Positions 1 to 5,878 of a stretch of DNA of 7,571 bases are shown here, piece by piece; the first letter of the stretch is position 1; each line of letters starts with the position of its first letter. The translations under genes and the position numbers were made by a program. Below the pieces are notes generated by a model. It was not told where the DNA came from and ran no database searches. It worked only from the letters and a program-made list of their open reading frames with translations. Origin of the DNA: Candidatus Woesearchaeota archaeon (GTDB lineage: Archaea; Nanobdellota; Nanobdellia; Woesearchaeales; WJKV01). The stretch lies in NCBI GenBank assembly GCA_019323355.1, contig JAHWHI010000019.1:1-7571 (forward strand). Direction: 5' to 3'.

Positions 1-255
1 AGGTTCTTTCTCCAAACTACAGTTATAGTCTTTTAGCTGTCTCGCCAAATAAGTTTTCATACAATCATCATGATGAACAACAAAAAGCCCTGTAAAATTT
101 CCTTCTCTATAATCTTCAGGAAGAATAAATCTTTCACTCATACCTTCGAAACGCTTCAACGCTTTCTCAGGAAGAGCAGAATAAGCAATCCATTCGATCC
201 TTCCGTCTGGAAAATACTTTTGGAAAAGCTTGTTTCGATTATCCTCGTATATCAT
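1..255 (-). CDS. Unrecognised protein, N-terminal part (runs off the left edge)
   Basis: An open frame of 85 codons without a stop reads leftward from an ATG at 255 to the window edge, so only the N-terminus is present. The protein starts MIYEDNRNKLFQKYF and contains a mixed charged and hydrophobic stretch ending GLFVVHHDDCMKTYLARQLK. I see no signal peptide or membrane segment in this part and do not recognise the family. The start codon lies 36 bases after the stop of the PUA-protein gene on the same strand. No clear Shine-Dalgarno site precedes it, but a TATA-like box centred about 25 bases upstream fits a leaderless transcript beginning at the ATG. The GLFVVHHDDC stretch could be part of an alpha/beta fold, but that is a guess. 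That it is a real gene is supported by its length, the promoter and its collinear position, not by homology. Confidence 0.6.
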   Translation of the reverse strand, partial: MIYEDNRNKLFQKYFPDGRIEWIAYSALPEKALKRFEGMSERFILPEDYREGNFTGLFVVHHDDCMKTYLARQLKDYNCSLEKEP

Positions 256-274
256 GATAGAAACAATTATAGGC

Positions 275-285
275 AATATAAAAAA
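275..285 (-). promoter_or_regulatory. TATA-like box for the left-edge gene
   Basis: Read on the minus strand this is TTTTTTATATT, centred about 25 bases upstream of the ATG at 255. That spacing is what an archaeal TATA box would have if transcription began at or next to the start codon (leaderless mRNA). The T run directly follows the stop codon of the preceding gene, so the same bases could also act as a short poly-T termination signal. Confidence 0.45.
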
Positions 286-291
286 CTTAGC

Positions 292-753
292 CTAATCCGC
301 AACAACACTCAGTCTTCTGGTTTTAGGCACAAAATTATACAACATACCTTCTCTCATCTTGCCGCATCCGAAATAATCAGCTCCGCACTTTATTATCAAG
401 AATTCTTTAGAACTAGAATCAAACTCAATGTCCTGCCCTTTGATCCACTCGTCTCTCTGCTTCTCGTTTAGTTCAGCAACATTTTTCTTTGCAAGAGGCC
501 CGATTATACGAGAGCCCTCAAAGCTTAGCCTGAATCCTTTCACATTCCAAGTGCCAAAATATAACCCTAAAGTGTCTATACGTAATTTACTTAGATCAAT
601 ATCAGCAATGTCACGGTTGACAGCGTATATACGATCCCTCTTCTCACTTTTCAGAAAAACAACCTCAAGTTCAAAATCAACACCCCAAACATCAGAAATT
701 ATCTTTTTCAATTCTTTGACATCGCGCGTATTAAGAATCTGTAATTTCATCAT
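292..753 (-). CDS. PUA-type RNA-binding protein, NOL1/NOP2/Fmu-associated family (COG3270-like)
   Basis: A soluble protein of 153 residues from the ATG at 753. It resembles the short archaeal proteins that correspond to the RNA-binding C-terminal part of NOL1/NOP2/Fmu-type rRNA methyltransferases, without the methyltransferase domain. Visible features are GLYFGTW (about residues 63-69), the FRLSFEGSRIIGP strand-turn (about 74-86), a helix around KKNVAELNEKQRDEWIKGQDI, and a PUA-like core with CGADYFGCGKM and NFVPKTRRL near the C-terminus. A role in binding rRNA or tRNA during ribosome biogenesis follows from the family and is not shown directly. The chosen ATG overlaps the aIF5B stop as ATGA, suggesting translational coupling. 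A second ATG follows immediately at 750, and an in-frame GTG at 762 would add three residues. A GGGGTG run just upstream may serve as the ribosome site. Confidence 0.75.
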   Translation of the reverse strand: MMKLQILNTRDVKELKKIISDVWGVDFELEVVFLKSEKRDRIYAVNRDIADIDLSKLRIDTLGLYFGTWNVKGFRLSFEGSRIIGPLAKKNVAELNEKQRDEWIKGQDIEFDSSSKEFLIIKCGADYFGCGKMREGMLYNFVPKTRRLSVVAD

Positions 754-2525
754 ACACCCCACACAGGGTTCTGCTTCCGCTTGATATCAGCAATCTCTTT
801 CAACAGTTCTTTTGTCTCTGGAACTAAAAATTCTTTCAGCTCTTTATATTTCTTAAAATCATCCTCTGGAAGATCACATATCAGGACATCTTCTTCATGC
901 AATTGCCTGCCGATAGTTACTCCTGGAAGCGCGACAGCGACCTGGTCTCCGCGCACAGCTTCTGGCACAGGCTTCTGATCTTTCTGCACCTGCTGCACTG
1001 TTGTCACAGAACTGCCGTCCATCTTCATCAATGCTATTCCAGGACGAAGAGTTCCTGCAAGTACGTCGACACCGACAACAGCAGGATTGCTCTGCCTGAA
1101 CATGTAGCCTTTCATCAGCTGGATCTTGCACGGTTTTATCAGAGCGTCTAGTTTTTTTGCCTCTAGCTTTTTCTTTTCAGCATCCATCCATTTCTCATAA
1201 TCCTGCAGGAGATGATAGATGACCTCCTTGCATATGATAGTGATGCCCTGCTCCCGTGCATACTCTACAACTTCAGGAGATTCTGGCTCAATATTAAAAC
1301 CAAGGATTATACCAAGCAAAGGATCTATGTTCTTGTTGCTCACAGCTTCCATCACATCCTTCCGGGTTATGTTTCCAATAGTGGCTTTCCGGATAAAGAA
1401 GTTTTTTTCATTGAACATTGTTATCAAGGCTTCCAGTGAACCCAAAGTATCAGCCTTAAGGATAAGACCGTCCTCCTCTGTCTCGATAAGAACTTCCTCG
1501 ACCTGTTCCTGCACAGCCACCTTTGCTTCTTCTATAGTATCTTCAGTGGCAGACATCAATGGCATGCCAGCGACAACACCCTCCATGTGCGGCGCACCAA
1601 TACGTACACCAGTTGCAGCATGGACTTCTTTGACAGGAACAAACTTTGCTTTTTTCGCGCGCATCTCTTCCAGATCAGCTGGCTGGAACAACGCACGTAT
1701 CTTTGCGATTATCGGCTCGTTCAATCCGCCGATGACAATAGTATCATTGACTTTCAAAGTGCCGTCAAACAAAATGACATCCATTGATTTTCCAAGCCCT
1801 TTTGTCTCCTTCACTTCCAGGATAACACCTCTGCCAGGCCCTTCAACTTGGATGTTCAGACCCTGCTGGATATATTTCTGTGAAAGACCCATAAGGACCA
1901 TTATGATCTCAGGAATGCCTTCCTCAGTGAGAGCTGAGCAGGGGATGATAGCTAATTGTTTAGTATAATCCTCGACACGGTCAAATCTTTCAGCACCCAT
2001 TCCCATATCATACAATTTACCGACAAGATCATATATTTTTTTGTCAAGCAGTGCCTGCACTTCTTTTGTCTGTTTCGAGATGCTCTGCAGGATAGGTCCA
2101 GGATACTTTGTCCATCCGCTGATCTTATCTACCTTGTTCGCAGCGATAATAAACGGAACCTTATCATTCCGCAATATCTCAAGAACCTCCAGTGTCTGCG
2201 GCATCAATCCTTCTGTCACATCAATCACAAGGACAGCAATATCTGCCAATGCCCCTCCTCTCTTTCGCAAATTAGTAAACGCAGCGTGCCCAGGAGTATC
2301 GATGAACAATAAGCCTGGAATGGTGAACTCTTTCTTTGTAGCTTTGAGCAGATCACCGCACACTTTTGTCAGCACAGATAATGGGATTATAGAAGCTCCG
2401 ATAGCCTGTGTTATCCCTCCAGCCTCTCCAGCAGCAATAGCACTGCCTCTGATTCGATCAAGGATCGAGGATTTGCCGTGGTCAACATGACCTAAAACAC
2501 TCACTATAAGGCTTCTGGTTACCAT
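750..2525 (-). CDS. infB: Archaeal translation initiation factor aIF5B (IF-2 homologue)
   Basis: A cytosolic GTPase of 591 residues, the usual size for archaeal aIF5B, which promotes ribosomal subunit joining during initiation. All GTPase motifs are present: G1 GHVDHGKS at residues 12-19, G2 around GGITQ (36-40), G3 DTPGH at 76-80, G4 NKVD at 130-133 and G5 SAL at 197-199. A beta-barrel domain follows (about 225-345, containing GPGRGVILEVKETKGLG), then an IF2 domain 3-like region (about 350-470), a second barrel containing GVDVLAGTLRPG, and a C-terminal helical tail ending KRKQNPVWGV. In eukaryotes that tail contacts eIF1A, and in archaea probably aIF1A. No intein or long N-terminal extension is present. 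The ATG at 2525 places the G1 motif at the normal distance, and a TATA-like box about 28 bases upstream suggests a leaderless message. Its stop codon overlaps the start of the next gene. Confidence 0.97.
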   Translation of the reverse strand: MVTRSLIVSVLGHVDHGKSSILDRIRGSAIAAGEAGGITQAIGASIIPLSVLTKVCGDLLKATKKEFTIPGLLFIDTPGHAAFTNLRKRGGALADIAVLVIDVTEGLMPQTLEVLEILRNDKVPFIIAANKVDKISGWTKYPGPILQSISKQTKEVQALLDKKIYDLVGKLYDMGMGAERFDRVEDYTKQLAIIPCSALTEEGIPEIIMVLMGLSQKYIQQGLNIQVEGPGRGVILEVKETKGLGKSMDVILFDGTLKVNDTIVIGGLNEPIIAKIRALFQPADLEEMRAKKAKFVPVKEVHAATGVRIGAPHMEGVVAGMPLMSATEDTIEEAKVAVQEQVEEVLIETEEDGLILKADTLGSLEALITMFNEKNFFIRKATIGNITRKDVMEAVSNKNIDPLLGIILGFNIEPESPEVVEYAREQGITIICKEVIYHLLQDYEKWMDAEKKKLEAKKLDALIKPCKIQLMKGYMFRQSNPAVVGVDVLAGTLRPGIALMKMDGSSVTTVQQVQKDQKPVPEAVRGDQVAVALPGVTIGRQLHEEDVLICDLPEDDFKKYKELKEFLVPETKELLKEIADIKRKQNPVWGV

Positions 2526-2547
2526 ATACTTCTGAGAAACAGTTGTT

Positions 2548-2559
2548 CTTTTAAATATT
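2548..2559 (-). promoter_or_regulatory. TATA-like box for aIF5B
   Basis: On the minus strand the bases read AATATTTAAAAG, with the TTTAAAAG core centred about 28 bases before the ATG at 2525. This fits an archaeal promoter whose transcript starts at or very near the start codon. No Shine-Dalgarno sequence is visible in the 42 bases between the membrane-protein stop and the aIF5B start, which supports leaderless initiation. Confidence 0.55.
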
Positions 2560-2567
2560 GTGCTTGC

Positions 2568-3212
2568 CTATCTGGATCCAGGTCCAGGTACATCCTCTCT
2601 TCCAGGCTGGTCAGGTCTCTCAGGCTGAGGTTCTGGCTGCTGAGTTGCTCTTCTCCTCCCCCCGACAATAAAATAAATTACTATTGCAAAAATAAATAAG
2701 ATCAGCAAGAACAATTTGTTGTCATCATCATTCAGAAAACCTAAATAGCTTGGCATCGCCCCAAAGATTCCAGCAGCGTTTCCAAAGATATATATCACGA
2801 TTATCACTGCAAGGCCGAGGACCCATTTCCCATACCGTTCCTGCAGATTCTCAAGACCGAACATTCCAGTAAGGAACATGACCATCATTAGGGCAAGAAT
2901 CCATATTGTTATCGACGGCAGTGCATTGTTCATTATCTCGACAACATCAGGAAAACCAAAAAGTACACCTCCCAATCTTCCGTCTGGCATCGGCGTGCCG
3001 AAAATTACGTGCGGCGTGACACCCAATAGTGCGATTATTACAGCAACAGTCACATCGTACGCTTTATTCACTCGATCCCTATGATGCAGGATTCCTGTTT
3101 TGACAAGCGCTGCGTAAATAATCACAAACAAAAACATGAATGGAAGAACTACATCAAGAACTCCCATACGATAGAGCTGGTTCATCACCTCATGGAATAC
3201 TTTCTGCGGCAT
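2568..3212 (-). CDS. Five-helix integral membrane protein of unknown function
   Basis: A 214-residue protein with five strongly hydrophobic segments at about residues 19-39, 53-72, 98-119, 129-151 and 166-184. After the last helix comes a basic GGRRR cluster (184-188), then a polar tail rich in Pro, Gln, Glu and Arg (189-214) with QPEPQPERPDQPG. The arginine cluster suggests the tail is cytoplasmic by the positive-inside rule. A short hydrophilic loop (74-82, PMPDGRLGG) separates helices 2 and 3. There is no cleavable signal peptide, no catalytic motif and no transporter signature that I recognise. It lies upstream of aIF5B on the same strand and diverges from the glycosyltransferase gene across about 200 bases. 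Similar small polytopic proteins are common as hypotheticals in DPANN archaea, but I cannot assign a function. The ATG at 3212 fits a TATA-like box about 27 bases upstream. Confidence 0.85.
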   Translation of the reverse strand: MPQKVFHEVMNQLYRMGVLDVVLPFMFLFVIIYAALVKTGILHHRDRVNKAYDVTVAVIIALLGVTPHVIFGTPMPDGRLGGVLFGFPDVVEIMNNALPSITIWILALMMVMFLTGMFGLENLQERYGKWVLGLAVIIVIYIFGNAAGIFGAMPSYLGFLNDDDNKLFLLILFIFAIVIYFIVGGRRRATQQPEPQPERPDQPGREDVPGPGSR

Positions 3213-3235
3213 AAGCAGATGTTAATATATAAAGG

Positions 3236-3243
3236 TATAAAAA
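3236..3243 (-). promoter_or_regulatory. TATA-like box for the membrane-protein gene
   Basis: On the minus strand this reads TTTTTATA, centred about 27 bases upstream of the ATG at 3212, consistent with a leaderless transcript. A second A/T-rich candidate (TTTATATATT, about 3223-3233) is only about 16 bases from the ATG, too close to drive a transcript that includes the start codon, so the distal box is preferred. Confidence 0.45.
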
Positions 3244-3361
3244 TGTTTATATTTATTAAAAAAGACCAAAATGGGCCTAAAATCCTAATGTTAGCCGAAT
3301 TCAGACGTATTTCCACAAAGACCCGTTGAATCTGGGGATGTCGCCTCTAGGTGATGATAAA

Positions 3362-3370
3362 TTTTATAAA
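3362..3370 (+). promoter_or_regulatory. TATA-like box for the glycosyltransferase gene
   Basis: TTTTATAAA is centred near 3366. An archaeal start site about 26 bases downstream falls near 3392, giving a short leader of roughly 19 bases that contains the Shine-Dalgarno sequence. Unlike the minus-strand genes, this gene therefore appears to have a led, SD-dependent message. Confidence 0.55.
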
Positions 3371-3374
3371 GCGC

Positions 3375-3406
3375 CCACATCAGTGATTCTCAGAAAGGAG
3401 ATGTGG
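3375..3406 (+). repeat. Inverted repeat CCACATC-N18-GATGTGG around the predicted transcription start
   Basis: Perfect 7-base arms occur at 3375-3381 (CCACATC) and 3400-3406 (GATGTGG), separated by 18 bases. The left arm lies between the TATA-like box and the predicted start near 3392. The right arm abuts the GGAG of the Shine-Dalgarno site. It could be an operator for a dimeric regulator. If transcription starts further upstream than predicted, it could instead be a hairpin affecting ribosome access. The same ATGTGG half-site recurs before the next gene. Confidence 0.4.
3394..3400 (+). promoter_or_regulatory. Shine-Dalgarno site of the glycosyltransferase gene
   Basis: AAAGGAG ends 10 bases before the ATG at 3411 and complements the CUCC core of the archaeal 16S rRNA tail. 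It supports 3411 as the translation start. Confidence 0.6.
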
Positions 3407-3410
3407 ATAT

Positions 3411-5813
3411 ATGGCTAGCCAAAAACAAGATCTAGATTCCAAAAAGCTCTTGCGTAGTAATATTTCTATAAAAAATTTGAGAAAGATAATCAAGGATCTT
3501 GAATTGAACCTTCCAGAAAGAGAGGAAGCGCTTGAATTCCTTGATCTTCTTGAAAAAAAATCAGAAGGATGGGAAGAAAACAAATTAAGATACAAGCAAA
3601 AGATAATCAACATACTTGAAAAAGCAAAATCCCCTCAAAAAAAGATCCTGATGATGACTCCGTTCTACGAAGATGGCGGGGGGGTCGCAGGTGTTGTACG
3701 CGAATTAACAGAGGCGCTGGAAAGACAGGGCCACAAAGTTGATGTTGCTGTCCACTGGATGTATGAATCATTCAGATTAAGAAAAGACGGTGAATGGAAA
3801 AAATACAAAGCAGAAGAGCACGAACGTTTCATCAGTGATTTAGAAGATTACGATGTTGTACATTTGCACAGCCACTGTTTCAGTGATTTCTATGACGGAG
3901 GTTTAGAGACAATACTAAACAAACTAGATGCACCGTCATTGTTATGGTGCCACTGCATTGTCCCGAGACAGGTCGAGACAGGCGTAGCTGGCCTGACAAC
4001 TGCAAAAGTCAGAGAGACAAAAGCACAGCAGCAGACAATGAACCTCGTCGATAAAGTCATCCACCTTACTGAGGAAGGAAGAGAACTGGCAGAACATTAC
4101 TATCCAGAATTCAAGAACAAGTTCGAAGTGATTCCTAACGGAACAAACATAGCTCCAGCAATAGCAGAGAGCAAATTAGACACTTTGAAAAAGAAGCTTG
4201 CTCCGAATGGAGAAAAGATCATTCTCTATCTTGGAAGGATTTCAAGAGAGAAAGGTATCGATGAATTAGCGCTCGCATTCCCAAAGATAAAAGAAATGTA
4301 TCCTGACGCAAAATTAGTGATCACAGGAAACGAGTACGACGGGACAGGAGACAAGGCGCGTATGAAAAAATACATGCAGGATCTTGTTGAAGGAAAAGAT
4401 TATATATTCACAGGCTGGCTCGAAGGAGAGAAATTAGAGAAATACAGGCAAGTGGCTGACCTCGTTCTATTGCCAAGCTACTATGAGCATTTCCCTCTTG
4501 CAGCGCTCGAATCAATGATAAGAAAGAAACCAGTCATTATCACAGACACACCAGGACCGAGCGGAGTCTTCAAGTTAAAACAAAGTGAGAAAGAAAGACT
4601 GGCAGTTCCGATAAAAAGGACACACAATGTGGACGATATTGTCGAAGCTGTAGATTACGCTTTCAGGAATCCAAGAAAACTAAATGCAATGGTTGAACGT
4701 GCATACAAAGAAGTAGAAGAAAATTACCTCTGGGATAGTGTTGCTGAAAAAGTATCTGATCTCTATGACAGGATAGAGAGAACAGACCAGGGAAGGCCTG
4801 TTGTAAGCTTTGTGATCCCGACATACAATCGTAAGGAGCTATTGATAGAGGCTGTTGACAGCGCCCTGGAACAAGAATTCGATGAAAAGTATGAGATTAT
4901 AATTGTAGATGATGGAAGCTCTGACGGAACTATCCCTTTCCTCAAGAAAAGATACAAAAGCAAAATCAAGTTTATCAGAGACGATAAGACAGGCCAGATT
5001 GTCTGGCACGGCGGCAAGAGGGGGATCATCAAGATAGTCAGGAAAGAGAATGGAGGGGTATCATCTGCACGTAATGTCGCGTATAGAGAGGCGATCTTAA
5101 GCGGAAGCGAATTTATCTCAAATATGGATTCAGACGATAGAGCAACTCCAAACAGACTAAGAGATCAGGTTCAATACATGCGTGAACACCCCGATGTAGG
5201 CTTAGTTCATGCAAAAGCCATTGACATCGATTGGCAGGGAAATCCTTTAGGATATGAGAATAGCATCTCTGAAAAATATTTCGCTCAGGTTAGAGGAGAC
5301 AATCCAGACAAATTTACATTAGAATATTTACAGAAAATGAATTATATCCATTGCGGTACTACTATGGTAAGAACAAGTGCAGTCCAAGAACTTTCACGAA
5401 ATGATGTTAATGGATTGATGCAATTGTTTTGGGAACAGATATCCTTTGGAGAGGATCATGATTTCTGGCAAAAGATGATGCGGACAAGAAAGATTGGATT
5501 CCTCAACAAAGTAGTTTACGAATATAGGATACATCCAAATCAGCTCTCAACCCCAGATGAAGAGAAAAATAAGGGTGAAAGTTCAAAAAGCGATGAATCT
5601 CAGGATCAGTTTAAATGGGAATTTAGAAGAAACTTTGATAGAGACTTCAAGGAACTCGTTGACTTGGCTGTTGCTGCTGATTTTCACGCGAACATGGGAG
5701 AGCATGATAAAGCAACAAAGCTTTACTATCAAATTTTAGCTATCAATCCAGAACATCAGGCTGCCCTTAGCTATCTCGAAAGCCGAAGGCCAAAGGCAGA
5801 AATCAAGGGCTAA
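3411..5813 (+). CDS. Double glycosyltransferase (GT4-type plus GT2-type) with C-terminal TPR-like repeat
   Basis: An 800-residue soluble protein with two glycosyltransferase domains in tandem. Residues 1-75 are charged and helical, probably a coiled coil. Residues 77-455 form a GT-B, GT4-like domain: a glycine loop GGGVAG (89-94), GRIS-x2-KG (275-282) with R276 and K281 in the expected nucleotide-sugar phosphate positions, and the EHFPLAALE motif whose E359 and E367 fit E-x7-E. Residues 464-710 form a GT-A, GT2-like domain: SFVIPTYNR, IIIVDDGSSDGT (496-507), GGVSSARN, a DSDD metal motif (573-576) and the acidic FGEDHDFW (679-686) expected to hold the catalytic base. Residues 757-791 form one TPR-like repeat shared with the next gene's product. 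No membrane segment or signal peptide is seen, so it probably acts in the cytoplasm or at the inner membrane face. By family, GT4 enzymes usually retain and GT2 enzymes invert anomeric configuration, so it may add two successive sugars. Donor, acceptor and product are unknown. Confidence 0.92.
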   Translation: MASQKQDLDSKKLLRSNISIKNLRKIIKDLELNLPEREEALEFLDLLEKKSEGWEENKLRYKQKIINILEKAKSPQKKILMMTPFYEDGGGVAGVVRELTEALERQGHKVDVAVHWMYESFRLRKDGEWKKYKAEEHERFISDLEDYDVVHLHSHCFSDFYDGGLETILNKLDAPSLLWCHCIVPRQVETGVAGLTTAKVRETKAQQQTMNLVDKVIHLTEEGRELAEHYYPEFKNKFEVIPNGTNIAPAIAESKLDTLKKKLAPNGEKIILYLGRISREKGIDELALAFPKIKEMYPDAKLVITGNEYDGTGDKARMKKYMQDLVEGKDYIFTGWLEGEKLEKYRQVADLVLLPSYYEHFPLAALESMIRKKPVIITDTPGPSGVFKLKQSEKERLAVPIKRTHNVDDIVEAVDYAFRNPRKLNAMVERAYKEVEENYLWDSVAEKVSDLYDRIERTDQGRPVVSFVIPTYNRKELLIEAVDSALEQEFDEKYEIIIVDDGSSDGTIPFLKKRYKSKIKFIRDDKTGQIVWHGGKRGIIKIVRKENGGVSSARNVAYREAILSGSEFISNMDSDDRATPNRLRDQVQYMREHPDVGLVHAKAIDIDWQGNPLGYENSISEKYFAQVRGDNPDKFTLEYLQKMNYIHCGTTMVRTSAVQELSRNDVNGLMQLFWEQISFGEDHDFWQKMMRTRKIGFLNKVVYEYRIHPNQLSTPDEEKNKGESSKSDESQDQFKWEFRRNFDRDFKELVDLAVAADFHANMGEHDKATKLYYQILAINPEHQAALSYLESRRPKAEIKG
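5679..5783 (+). repeat. TPR-like repeat at the glycosyltransferase C-terminus
   Basis: This encodes residues 757-791, starting DFHANMGEHDKAT and ending INPEH...YLES. It matches the second repeat of the downstream protein at 18 of 35 positions and its first repeat at 12 of 35. The helix-turn-helix pattern with a central KAT, an aromatic, and an I-N-P turn is TPR-like. The preceding F-x-R-x-F-K motif also occurs before the downstream protein's second repeat, but here four extra residues separate FK from the repeat core. Confidence 0.75.
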
Positions 5814-5831
5814 ACTTTAAAAACAACCCGC

Positions 5832-5838
5832 TATAAAA
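5832..5838 (+). promoter_or_regulatory. TATA-like box for the repeat-partner gene
   Basis: TATAAAA lies within CTATAAAATC in the 65-base gap after the glycosyltransferase stop. A start site about 26 bases downstream falls near 5861, inside the CCACATGTGG palindrome, leaving a leader of about 18 bases with a strong Shine-Dalgarno site. A second A/T box (TTTAAATA, 5852-5859) would give a start too close to the ATG. No poly-T terminator is visible in the gap, so read-through from the glycosyltransferase gene is also possible. Confidence 0.45.
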
Positions 5839-5859
5839 TCATGTGTTAACATTTAAATA

Positions 5860-5869
5860 CCACATGTGG
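5860..5869 (+). repeat. Perfect palindrome CCACATGTGG upstream of the repeat-partner gene
   Basis: A 10-base perfect palindrome sits at the predicted transcription start and merges into the Shine-Dalgarno GGAGG. Its half-sites CCACAT and ATGTGG are those of the wider-spaced inverted repeat upstream of the glycosyltransferase gene. It may be an operator shared by the two genes, although the right half also contributes GG to the ribosome site, so chance resemblance is possible. Confidence 0.4.
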
Positions 5870-5872
5870 AGG
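5868..5872 (+). promoter_or_regulatory. Shine-Dalgarno site that fixes the start at 5879
   Basis: GGAGG followed by six A bases and then ATG at 5879 is an ideal archaeal ribosome binding site. It decides against the longer reading from the GTG at 5843, which would place this site inside the coding sequence. Confidence 0.8.
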
Positions 5873-5878
5873 AAAAAA

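Larger units (their letters stand above)
3213..3410. other. Divergent intergenic region between membrane protein and glycosyltransferase
   Basis: About 200 bases with no convincing gene. The left end is A/T-rich and holds TATA-like boxes for the leftward membrane-protein gene. The right end holds the TATA-like box, inverted repeat and Shine-Dalgarno site of the rightward glycosyltransferase gene. The middle (about 3261-3358) has a weak imperfect hairpin around 3274-3296 (GG, one bulged C, CTAA pairing with TTAGCC) and a GTGATGA sequence at 3351-3357. I could not assign a function to the middle portion. Confidence 0.6.

Noticed and set aside
70..784. Two plus-strand frames (70-471 and 428-784) that could be small genes.
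   Set aside because: They are antisense to the PUA-type protein and the left-edge gene, lack a ribosome site or promoter and show no protein-like domain.
1219..1968. A 249-codon open frame on the plus strand.
   Set aside because: It lies wholly antisense to aIF5B, which has all the family's motifs. The translation is Ser/Pro/Thr-rich with no recognisable domain, as expected for a shadow frame.
3274..3296. An imperfect hairpin (GG, bulged C, CTAA / TTAGCC) in the divergent intergenic region.
   Set aside because: Only six pairs with a bulge and a ten-base loop. Too weak to call a regulatory RNA or terminator.
3081..3329. An 82-codon plus-strand frame across the membrane-protein start and the intergenic region.
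   Set aside because: It overlaps the 5' end of a well-supported membrane-protein gene and both of its promoter candidates, and it is rich in Lys, Ile and His without any domain.
3351..3357. GTGATGA, matching the C box of archaeal C/D guide RNAs (RUGAUGA).
   Set aside because: No CTGA D box is found at a suitable distance downstream on this strand, and the site runs straight into the glycosyltransferase TATA-like box. Probably chance.
5843..5878. A GTG start that would extend the repeat-partner protein by 12 residues.
   Set aside because: The GGAGG at 5868-5872 is ideally spaced for the ATG at 5879 and would be inside the coding sequence. The longer start has no ribosome site.
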